A DNA stretch of 7,398 nt. It comes from Gammaproteobacteria bacterium (lineage in GTDB: Bacteria > Pseudomonadota > Gammaproteobacteria > Steroidobacterales > BM003). Under the pieces are notes generated by a model. The model saw only the letters and a list, made by a program, of their open reading frames with translations. It was not told the origin of the DNA and did not search any database. The stretch is taken from NCBI GenBank assembly GCA_026193125.1, contig JAPHSC010000090.1:1-7398 (forward strand), in the 5' to 3' direction. Shown piece after piece: positions 1 through 5,784 of this stretch. Positions within the stretch are counted from its first letter, which is position 1, and each line of letters opens with the position of its first letter. The position numbers and the translations under genes were made by a program.

Positions 1-1000
1 CGGTCACCTTGCCGGTCAGGCTCTTGGGCCTGAGGTCGACCAACATCAGGTGCGTGTCGGTGCCGCCGGTGACGATGTCGACGCCGCGGGCGTGAAGCGT
101 CTCGGCCAGGGCGCGGGCGTTGTCCACCACCGCCTGGGCATAGCCGCGGAAGCCGGGATCGAGCGCCTCCTTGAACGCCACCGCCTTGGCCGCGATGACA
201 TGCATCAGCGGACCACCCTGGGAGCCGGGAAACACCATCGAGGCCAGCTTCTTGGTGATCTCGTCATTCTCGCGGGCCAGGATGATGCCACCGCGGGGAC
301 CACGCAGGGTCTTGTGCGTGGTGGAAGTCACTACGTCGGCGATCTGGACCGGGCTGGGGTACACACCGGCGGCCACCAGGCCCGCCACGTGGGCCATGTC
401 GACAACCAGGTAGGCACCCACTTCATCAGCGATGTCACGGAACCGCTGCCAGTCCACCACGCGGGAATACGCTGAGAACCCGGCGATGATCATGCGTGGC
501 TTGTGTTCCACGGCCAGGCTATGGACCTGCTCATAGTCGATCTCGCCGGTGTCAGTCTTCACGCCGTACTGCACCGCATTGAAAATCTTGCCCGAGAAAT
601 TTGGCTTGGCGCCGTGGGTCAGGTGCCCTCCATGGGCCAGGCTCATACCCAGGATGGTGTCGCCGGGTGTGAGCAGGGCCAGGTAGACCGCCGCGTTGGC
701 CTGGGAGCCGGAATGGGGCTGCACATTTACATAGCTGGCGCCAAACAATTGCTTTGCTCTCTCAATCGCCAGGTTCTCCGCCACGTCTACAAATTCACAA
801 CCACCGTAGTAGCGCTTGCCGGGATAGCCTTCGGCATACTTGTTGGTCAGCACCGAGCCCTGCGCCTCAAGCACGCGGGGACTGGCGTAGTTTTCCGAGG
901 CAATCAGCTCGATGTGCTCTTCCTGGCGCTGCCGTTCATTCTCGATACAACGGGCCAGTTCATCGTCGTAGCCGGCAATGGCCGAATCTCGCTGAAACAT
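1..1000 (-). CDS. glyA: Serine hydroxymethyltransferase (partial, C-terminus beyond left edge)
   Basis: Cytoplasmic PLP enzyme that interconverts serine plus tetrahydrofolate with glycine plus 5,10-methylene-THF, the main source of one-carbon units. The first 333 residues are visible; the family is about 417 residues long, so roughly the last 80 lie outside the window. Landmarks: EEHIELIASENYASPRV near residues 27-43, NKYAEGYPGKRYYGG near 53-67, HSGSQAN at 96-102, DMAHVAGLVAAGVYP at 201-215, and the PLP-lysine motif TSTTHKTLRGPRGG with Lys230 encoded at 311-313. The resemblance to E. coli GlyA is strong throughout and no key residue looks lost. The ATG at 1000-998 is preceded by GGAG six to seven bases upstream, which supports this start. 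It is divergent from ettA. An nrdR/rib cluster often follows glyA in Gammaproteobacteria but would be off the window. Identity is essentially certain. Confidence 0.97.
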   Translation of the reverse strand, partial: MFQRDSAIAGYDDELARCIENERQRQEEHIELIASENYASPRVLEAQGSVLTNKYAEGYPGKRYYGGCEFVDVAENLAIERAKQLFGASYVNVQPHSGSQANAAVYLALLTPGDTILGMSLAHGGHLTHGAKPNFSGKIFNAVQYGVKTDTGEIDYEQVHSLAVEHKPRMIIAGFSAYSRVVDWQRFRDIADEVGAYLVVDMAHVAGLVAAGVYPSPVQIADVVTSTTHKTLRGPRGGIILARENDEITKKLASMVFPGSQGGPLMHVIAAKAVAFKEALDPGFRGYAQAVVDNARALAETLHARGVDIVTGGTDTHLMLVDLRPKSLTGKVT

Positions 1001-1231
1001 TCGAAATCTCCGTGATCGCCTTCCCGGTGAGGACAAGGCAGTTATAGTCGGGGCAAGTGAGCTAAAAGCGCGATTGTACCGCAGCTTGGGCCTTCTGAGG
1101 TGTCCCGGAATGCCGCAAAACCGGGGAATTACACATCGGGGCCCCGGGATGTGGGCGGCGAAACACCCAGCAGGCTGGCGAGGCTTCCCCGCCCCATTCA
1201 TAATCAGTCGTTTTCCGGAAACCTGATTCAT
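1001..1231. promoter_or_regulatory. Divergent intergenic region between glyA and ettA
   Basis: This 231-nt gap must hold the promoters of both glyA and ettA. Reading leftwards, TATAAC (complement of 1041-1046) and TACAAT (complement of 1073-1078) are possible -10 elements for glyA, each five of six to consensus, but neither has a convincing -35 box. Reading rightwards, CATAAT at 1199-1204 is a possible -10 for ettA, also with a poor -35. Between 1104 and 1193 lie three short GC-rich inverted repeats. The region is open in the ettA frame from a GTG at 1100, but that 44-residue extension does not look like EttA protein. No riboswitch or known operator was recognised. Confidence 0.45.
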
Positions 1232-2899
1232 ATGGCCCAGTACGTTTACACCATGAACCGCGTCGCCAAGGTGGTGCCGCCCAAGCGTTTCATCCTGAGA
1301 GACATTTCCCTGAGCTTTTTCCCCGGCGCCAAGATCGGTGTGCTGGGCCTCAACGGGTCAGGAAAAAGCACACTGCTGCGCATTATGGCCGGCCTGGATA
1401 CCGAGATTGAGGGCGAGGCCCGACCCCAACCCGGTATCAGGATTGGCTACCTGCCCCAGGAACCCCACCTGGATGAGACCAAGGACGTGCGCGGCAACCT
1501 GGAGGCTGCCCTGGGAGATGTCACCACGGCGCTGGCCCGGCTCGAGGAAGTCTACGCAGCCTACGCCGAGCCGGATGCTGACTTTGATGCCCTGGCCAGG
1601 GAACAGGCGGAACTGGAGAACATCGTACAGGCCAGCGATGGTCACAACCTGGAACGGACACTGGAGGTAGCTGCAGACGCCCTGCGTCTGCCCGCCTGGG
1701 ATGCAGATGTTAGCAAGCTGTCGGGTGGTGAACGCCGGCGGGTGGCCCTGTGCAAACTGTTGCTGGCCAAACCTGACATGTTGCTGCTGGACGAGCCCAC
1801 CAATCACCTGGACGCCGAATCGGTGGCCTGGCTGGAACGCTTCCTGGAAAGCTACCCGGGCACCGTGGTGGCGGTCACTCATGACCGGTACTTCCTGGAT
1901 AACGTGGCCGGCTGGATACTGGAACTGGATCGCGGTTACGGCATTCCCTGGGAAGGCAATTACAGTTCCTGGCTGGAGCAGAAGGAGCAGCGACTGGAGA
2001 TCGAGGCCAAGCAGGAAGATGCGCGCGTACGCAGTATGAAGCACGAATTGGAGTGGGTGCGTAGCAACCCCAAAGGCCGGCAGGCCAAGTCCAAGGCCCG
2101 CCTCAAGCAATACGCGGAACTGTCTTCCCAGGAATTCCAGAGCCGCAACGAAACCAACGAGATTTACATTCCGCCGGGTCCACGCCTGGGCGATGTGGTT
2201 ATCGAGGCCAAAAACCTCGGCAAGAGCTTTGGCGAACGACTGTTGTTTGAAAACCTGAACTTCAACCTTCCCCCGGGCGGCATTGTCGGGGTAATCGGCC
2301 CTAACGGCGCAGGCAAGACCACCTTGTTTCGAATGCTGATGGGCCAGGAAAAGCCTGATTCGGGCGAAATCAGGTTGGGTGAAACGGTCAGCCTGGCCTA
2401 TGTGGATCAGAGTCGCGACTCACTGTCCGCTGACAAGACTGTATGGGAAGAAATTTCCGACGGCCAGGACATTATTCGCGTGGCGAATTACGAGACACCT
2501 TCCCGCGCCTATGTCGGCCACTTCAACTTTCGCGGAGCAGACCAGCAGAAGAAAGTCGGCCTGCTCTCCGGTGGCGAACGCAATCGGGTTCACCTGGCCA
2601 AGCTGTTACGGTCAGGCGGTAATGTGCTGCTCCTTGATGAACCTACCAACGATCTCGACGTCGAGACCCTGCGGGCTTTGGAAGAAGCAATATTGGCCTT
2701 TCCCGGCTGCGTGGTCGTGATCTCCCATGACCGCTGGTTCCTGGACCGGGTTGCCACGCACATCCTGGCCTTTGAAGGAAACTCGGAGGTGGTCTGGTTC
2801 GAGGGCAACTACCAGGACTATGCCGAGGATTACAAACGGCGCAAGGGCGAGGAAGCAGACCGCCCGCACCGAATACGCTACAAACCTATTCATTCCTGA
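1232..2899 (+). CDS. ettA: Energy-dependent translational throttle protein EttA (ABC-F ATPase)
   Basis: Soluble ABC-F protein that binds the ribosomal E site and gates entry into elongation according to the ATP/ADP ratio. The 555 residues equal the E. coli length. First ATPase domain: Walker A GLNGSGKST at 39-47, arm insertion around 95-140, signature LSGGE at 163-167, Walker B plus catalytic glutamate LLLDEP with Glu188. The linker (P-site tRNA interaction region) around 242-322 carries the basic stretch KGRQAKSKAR at 281-290. Second domain: Walker A GPNGAGKTT at 356-364, LSGGE at 445-449, catalytic Glu470. Both glutamates fall at the E. coli numbers. There are no membrane segments, so it is not a transporter. 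The ATG at 1232 gives the conserved start MAQYVYTM; the upstream GTG at 1100 would add 44 non-conserved residues. The ribosome binding site is weak (GGAA at 1217-1220, 11 nt away). It converges with the flavin reductase gene. Confidence 0.97.
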   Translation: MAQYVYTMNRVAKVVPPKRFILRDISLSFFPGAKIGVLGLNGSGKSTLLRIMAGLDTEIEGEARPQPGIRIGYLPQEPHLDETKDVRGNLEAALGDVTTALARLEEVYAAYAEPDADFDALAREQAELENIVQASDGHNLERTLEVAADALRLPAWDADVSKLSGGERRRVALCKLLLAKPDMLLLDEPTNHLDAESVAWLERFLESYPGTVVAVTHDRYFLDNVAGWILELDRGYGIPWEGNYSSWLEQKEQRLEIEAKQEDARVRSMKHELEWVRSNPKGRQAKSKARLKQYAELSSQEFQSRNETNEIYIPPGPRLGDVVIEAKNLGKSFGERLLFENLNFNLPPGGIVGVIGPNGAGKTTLFRMLMGQEKPDSGEIRLGETVSLAYVDQSRDSLSADKTVWEEISDGQDIIRVANYETPSRAYVGHFNFRGADQQKKVGLLSGGERNRVHLAKLLRSGGNVLLLDEPTNDLDVETLRALEEAILAFPGCVVVISHDRWFLDRVATHILAFEGNSEVVWFEGNYQDYAEDYKRRKGEEADRPHRIRYKPIHS

Positions 2900-2908
2900 T
2901 TTCCAGCC

Positions 2909-2937
2909 AGGACCGGCCAGGCGGCGTGCCCGGTCTT
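2909..2937. terminator. Possible bidirectional terminator hairpin after ettA
   Basis: In the 43-nt convergent gap, AGGACCGG (2909-2916) can pair with CCGGTCTT (2930-2937), giving an 8-bp stem with one G-U pair and a 13-nt loop. A moderately T-containing stretch (TTGTCTCT) follows on the plus strand, but there is no true T run on either side. Its position between two convergent stop codons fits termination; the sequence itself is only a modest match to an intrinsic terminator. Confidence 0.35.
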
Positions 2938-2942
2938 GTCTC

Positions 2943-3677
2943 TCAGGCGTTGGCCGAGAGGTACTTCTCGCGTCGAATGCGCTTGATGGGGAAGTCTCGT
3001 TGCTTCAGCCAGGCCGAGGCCGCATCCACCATGTTGGGATTTCCGCACAGATAGACAATATCCTGTTCCGGATCCAGGCCCAGCCGGGGAAACAGGTCCT
3101 GCACGTAACCCGGAGTTTCCCAGCGCTCCGGCTGCCTCGGCATATGTCGACTGTAACAAGCGTGCAAACGTATTCCGGGATGATCCCTGGCCGCCTGTTC
3201 AAAGTCTTCCGCAAACAGAAACTCCTCGCGACTGCGCACGCCTACCAGGATTTCCACCCTGGCCTGGCCGGCGGCGAGACGCTCCCGCAACTGCGGAAGC
3301 ATGGCGCGGAATGGTGTAATCCCCGTTCCCGTGCCGACCAGGACGTACCGACAAGGCGGGTCATCCCTGAGCACGAAACGTCCGTAAGGACCACTGACTT
3401 GTACGTCGTTGCCGGGTTTCAGATCAAACAATAGACGCGTGGCCCGCCCACCTTCTACCGGAGACACGGCGATCTCGAAATTTCCTTCACCTGGCGGGTT
3501 GGCAATGCTGTAGCTGCGATGAGTAGGTCCGTCCTCGGTCTCAAAATGGATGTTTACAAACTGACCGGGCTTGAACTCCAGGTTGCCACCGTCCTCGCGC
3601 CGAAAGGCAAGTCGCAACACGCTGGGGGTCACCAGTTCACTGTGCGCAACACGCGCGGGAAAAGTCAAAAACGCCAC
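2943..3677 (-). CDS. FNR-family flavin/NAD(P)H oxidoreductase (ferredoxin--NADP reductase-like)
   Basis: A 244-residue cytoplasmic flavoprotein reductase expected to pass electrons between NAD(P)H and a one-electron carrier through FAD. The N-terminal FAD-binding barrel shows PGQFVNIHF at 37-45, the RxYS flavin motif RSYSIAN at 54-60 and GGRATRLL at 76-83. The C-terminal nucleotide-binding domain shows GTGTGITPFR at 115-124, HACYSRH near 172-178, and the conserved CGNPNMV at 211-217. It ends in REKYLSANA, similar to the REKYW-type tails of bacterial Fpr. No 2Fe-2S or FMN domain is attached, so the partner is separate, and none is encoded nearby. The start is a GTG at 3677-3675, four nucleotides after a strong GGGAGG. 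I cannot separate Fpr from related phenol-hydroxylase or Nqr-type reductase modules by eye, so no symbol is given. It is divergent from the methyltransferase-like gene and may share control. Confidence 0.85.
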   Translation of the reverse strand: MAFLTFPARVAHSELVTPSVLRLAFRREDGGNLEFKPGQFVNIHFETEDGPTHRSYSIANPPGEGNFEIAVSPVEGGRATRLLFDLKPGNDVQVSGPYGRFVLRDDPPCRYVLVGTGTGITPFRAMLPQLRERLAAGQARVEILVGVRSREEFLFAEDFEQAARDHPGIRLHACYSRHMPRQPERWETPGYVQDLFPRLGLDPEQDIVYLCGNPNMVDAASAWLKQRDFPIKRIRREKYLSANA

Positions 3678-3715
3678 ATTACCTCCCGGTACCTGATCAG
3701 GGTCGACCCGACATC

Positions 3716-3745
3716 CTCTCGTTGCCGCGGACGAGAGAAATTCTC
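3716..3745. promoter_or_regulatory. Overlapping inverted repeats in divergent promoter region
   Basis: CTCTCGT (3716-3722) and ACGAGAG (3731-3737) form perfect 7-bp arms around an 8-nt centre, TGCCGCGG. The right arm overlaps a second dyad, GAGAA-A-TTCTC (3735-3745). Both lie upstream of the candidate -10 for the rightward gene and within the leader region of the leftward reductase gene. This is consistent with a regulator operator or, if transcribed leftwards, an mRNA hairpin. The regulator is not identifiable. Confidence 0.4.
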
Positions 3746-3762
3746 AGCCGGTCTGGCAATCC

Positions 3763-3771
3763 TGCTATATT
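3763..3771 (+). promoter_or_regulatory. Candidate extended -10 promoter for the methyltransferase-like gene
   Basis: TGC followed by TATATT matches the extended -10 form TGnTATAAT with one mismatch in the hexamer. The best -35 candidate is poor (TTCTCA at 3741-3746, 19-bp spacing), which extended -10 promoters can tolerate. Transcription would begin near 3778, giving a leader of about 33 nt before the ATG at 3811, with AGGAG at 3800-3804 as the ribosome binding site. Confidence 0.4.
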
Positions 3772-3810
3772 TCGCATTGTACAAAACAAACGACTAGGTA
3801 GGAGCAAAGT

Positions 3811-4644
3811 ATGAAAATCAGGTTGGCACCAATGCTGGCAGTGGGCCTTATTGCCCTGAATGGCTTTTCCAACGGCGTCTTCGCCGAAGACGCAAGCATG
3901 GCGGCAAGACTTCACGACGCCACGCTGGGTGATCAACGTAGCGAGGCCAATTCAGCAAGGGACATGTATCGCCACCCCTGGGACACGCTGGAGTTTTTTG
4001 GCATGCAACCGAATATGACCGTGGTCGAAATCTGGCCCGGCGGCGGCTGGTATACGGAGATCCTGGCGCCGGCCCTGCGCGGCACCGGCAAACTGGTGGT
4101 GGCGAGTTTCGGTGAAGACTCCAGTCCGGCCTATCGGCCACGCCTGCACAAGGCATTATTGGAAAAATTCGCCGAACGGCCCGATATCTACGACCAGGTA
4201 CAGGTCATTGATTTCGACCCTCCGGGCAAGTCCGGGCTGGGTGAAGATAACTCAGCCGACATGGTGCTGACCTTCCGCAACGTTCACAACTGGATTAATG
4301 GCGGCATGGAGAACGAGGTATTCGCCGCCATGTTCAAGGCCCTGAAGCCCGGCGGCGTGCTCGGCCTGGTCGAGCATCGTGCCACCGAGGGTGCCGATCC
4401 CAAGGAAAGCTCTGGCATGGGCTACGTCTCCCAATCCCATGTGGTGAAATTGGCCGCGGCTGCCGGTTTCGAACTGGAGGCGACTTCCGAGATCAATGCA
4501 AATCCCCTGGATACCAAGGACTATGAGCAGGGAGTCTGGACCCTGCCACCCAGCCTGGCCCTTAAAGACAAGGACAGGGAACGCTACCTGGCAATCGGGG
4601 AAAGTGACCGCATGACGCTGCGTTTCCGCAAACCTGCCAAGTAG
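3811..4644 (+). CDS. Exported SAM-dependent methyltransferase-fold protein (COG4798-like)
   Basis: A 277-residue protein with a class I methyltransferase core behind a signal peptide. Residues 1-25 have a basic start (MKIR), a hydrophobic core and a good signal peptidase site, VFA/ED after Ala25. The mature part contains RDMYRHPWDTLEFFGMQP at 50-67, the glycine-rich motif I VVEIWPGGGWYTEILAP at 71-87, a likely acidic and aromatic post-motif DMVLTFRNVHNW at 150-161, and LKPGG at 178-182 preceding the next strand. This pattern matches the predicted methyltransferase family COG4798 as I remember it; the substrate is unknown. The start has AGGAG six nucleotides upstream. The oddity is location: the family usually needs SAM, which is not known to be abundant in the periplasm. 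It may use another ligand, or the leader may be handled differently. It is divergent from the flavin reductase and convergent with trxC, with only 15 nt between the stop codons. Confidence 0.85.
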   Translation: MKIRLAPMLAVGLIALNGFSNGVFAEDASMAARLHDATLGDQRSEANSARDMYRHPWDTLEFFGMQPNMTVVEIWPGGGWYTEILAPALRGTGKLVVASFGEDSSPAYRPRLHKALLEKFAERPDIYDQVQVIDFDPPGKSGLGEDNSADMVLTFRNVHNWINGGMENEVFAAMFKALKPGGVLGLVEHRATEGADPKESSGMGYVSQSHVVKLAAAAGFELEATSEINANPLDTKDYEQGVWTLPPSLALKDKDRERYLAIGESDRMTLRFRKPAK

Positions 4645-4659
4645 ACGGGTATAGGCCAA

Positions 4660-5130
4660 CTAGTCCGCCAGGGCCTTGCGTACGAAGTCCCGCAAGGCTC
4701 CGGCGGACTGCGCGCCGGCAGTTCGAGACACCTCCTCACCATGAGCAAAAAGGAGTAAGGAGGGAATCGAGCGAATAGCAAATTGTCGGGCCACATTCGG
4801 CAAGGCCTCGGTATCCACTTTCGCGACAAGAAATTCACCGGAGCTGGACACCGCCAGTTTTTCAAGTTCCGGTGCCAGACTGCGACAGGGGCCGCACCAG
4901 GCGGCCCAGAAATCCACCAGGACTGGCAGCGCGGACGTGGCAATCATTGACGAAAACTGGCCCTGGGTGGTGACCGCCAGAGGCAGCGACGGAGTTCCCA
5001 GGGTCTGTTTACAACTGGCGCAGCGCCCCTGCCCGCCCAGGCGCTCCCAGGCCAGCCGATTACGTTGCCCACAAGAAGGACAAGGAAGCAGCACGCCCTT
5101 TTCATCGATGCTGTTAGTCGTCATAGTCAC
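4660..5130 (-). CDS. trxC: Thioredoxin 2 (zinc-ribbon thioredoxin TrxC)
   Basis: Cytoplasmic thiol-disulfide reductase, reduced by thioredoxin reductase and serving targets such as ribonucleotide reductase; in E. coli the gene is OxyR-induced. The protein has 156 residues against 139 in E. coli. The N-terminal zinc ribbon shows CPSC at 17-20 and CASC at 37-40. The thioredoxin fold follows, with VDFWAAWCGPC at 72-82 (active Cys79 and Cys82) and the cis-proline in RSIPS at Pro123. All ligands and catalytic residues are present, so it should be active. Two starts compete: GTG at 5130-5128, with AAGG five nucleotides upstream, and ATG at 5124-5122, 11 nt from the same AAGG. I chose the GTG, which adds only two residues (Met-Thr). 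The gene is divergent from the cupin gene and convergent with the methyltransferase-like gene. Confidence 0.95.
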   Translation of the reverse strand: MTMTTNSIDEKGVLLPCPSCGQRNRLAWERLGGQGRCASCKQTLGTPSLPLAVTTQGQFSSMIATSALPVLVDFWAAWCGPCRSLAPELEKLAVSSSGEFLVAKVDTEALPNVARQFAIRSIPSLLLFAHGEEVSRTAGAQSAGALRDFVRKALAD

Positions 5131-5153
5131 ATTTACCTTGAGGTTGACTCCCT

Positions 5154-5184
5154 GTCATAGTGGGGCCCCGCAGAGAAAATTCAA
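5154..5184 (-). promoter_or_regulatory. Candidate trxC promoter with 19-bp spacer
   Basis: Reading leftwards, TTGAAT (complement of 5179-5184) and TATGAC (complement of 5154-5159) each match consensus at four of six positions and are separated by 19 bp. The spacer contains the perfect 8-bp palindrome GGGGCCCC (5162-5169). A start near 5147 would give a leader under 20 nt before the GTG. Weak boxes and a long spacer fit an activator-dependent promoter, but the call rests only on these short matches. Confidence 0.3.
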
Positions 5185-5309
5185 TTCCGACTGCCTGGCC
5201 CGGCAAACAAACAGTTTTGCAACGCCCCACCAGTAGTTAGGATATGCCTGCATTGAGCAGTGAGCATTTCTTGAGACACCGTTTATCCTCCACCACCAGG
5301 TTGACATTT

Positions 5310-5651
5310 ATGCCCAGGATTATCCGCTTCGATACCGCCACGCCCGACACTAGCAGCAGCTCGATAGACCAGCCGCTTGAGGGTAATCCCCAGACCACTA
5401 CACACAATTTCTTTACCTCGTCCGACCAGCGCTTTTTCGCCGGGGTCTGGGAGTCCACCGCCGGCAAATGGCGCGTAAATTACAGCGAACAGGAGTTCGT
5501 CCACATGCTGGCCGGAGAAGCCATACTGAGCGACGAACAAGGCAATGCCGAGCGGGTCAAGGCTGGTGACAGTTTCGTCGTACCGGCGGGATTCAAAGGC
5601 AGCTGGGAATCACTGGGCCAGGTGCGCAAGCTTTACGCGATTTACGAATAG
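5310..5651 (+). CDS. Small cupin-domain protein (EutQ-like / DUF861, Cupin_3 type)
   Basis: A 113-residue single-domain cupin; the substrate is unknown. Visible landmarks: THNFFTSSDQRFFAGVWES at 31-49, WRVNYSEQEFVHMLAGEA at 54-71, LSDEQG at 73-78, AGDSFVVPAGFKGSWE at 85-100, and a VRKLYAIYE tail. This order is typical of the short stand-alone Cupin_3 proteins. The usual metal-binding His-X-His and late His of classical cupins are not present at the expected places, so it may bind a small molecule without a metal. The start at 5310 gives the usual family length and begins MPRIIRF, with CAGG nine nucleotides upstream. An in-frame ATG at 5244 would add 22 residues that do not look conserved. No partner gene is adjacent in an operon sense, since the transporter starts 133 nt downstream. 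Confidence 0.8.
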   Translation: MPRIIRFDTATPDTSSSSIDQPLEGNPQTTTHNFFTSSDQRFFAGVWESTAGKWRVNYSEQEFVHMLAGEAILSDEQGNAERVKAGDSFVVPAGFKGSWESLGQVRKLYAIYE

Positions 5652-5739
5652 CAGGTCGCCTGCGGCGGATTTGACACCCGCGATTACGGACGCGACTTGA
5701 TACAAAGAGTGGCTCATAATAGGCGTCCACCCCTTTCGG

Positions 5740-5760
5740 GTTGTCTACTGCAGAGACAAC
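5740..5760 (+). repeat. Inverted repeat in the leader of the transporter gene
   Basis: GTTGTCT (5740-5746) and AGACAAC (5754-5760) are perfect 7-bp arms around ACTGCAG. If the A at 5747 is bulged, CTG/CAG extends pairing to a 10-bp dyad. It ends 24 nt before the ATG of the transporter gene. It could be an operator for a dimeric regulator (GntR-type sites have similar TTGTC/GACAA halves) or an RNA hairpin close to the initiation region. A consensus TTGACA lies upstream at 5671-5676, but no good -10 sits at normal spacing from it. Confidence 0.45.
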
Positions 5761-5784
5761 TGGTCAGCGCGAGACGCAACACCC

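Noticed and set aside
50..1015. Two open frames (50-475 and 503-1015) on the plus strand
   Set aside because: Both are antisense to glyA, whose protein is conserved across the whole span; the translations look like reverse-strand shadows.
1100..1231. 44-residue N-terminal extension of EttA from a GTG
   Set aside because: EttA homologues begin at MAQ(Y/F)VYTM, the extension has no resemblance to them, and the 555-residue form matches the family length exactly.
1358..2110. Long 250-codon open frame antisense to ettA
   Set aside because: It lies entirely inside the well-conserved ettA gene on the other strand, its protein shows no recognisable domain, and GC-rich genes commonly leave such antisense frames open.
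5244..5309. 22-residue N-terminal extension of the cupin from an upstream ATG
   Set aside because: The extension does not fit the family length, and the ATG at 5310 starts a typical short cupin with a plausible ribosome binding site.
5651..5663. GCAGG-TCG-CCTGC hairpin right after the cupin stop as a terminator
   Set aside because: The 5-bp stem is perfect, but GGCGGATTTG follows instead of a T run, so intrinsic termination is not supported.
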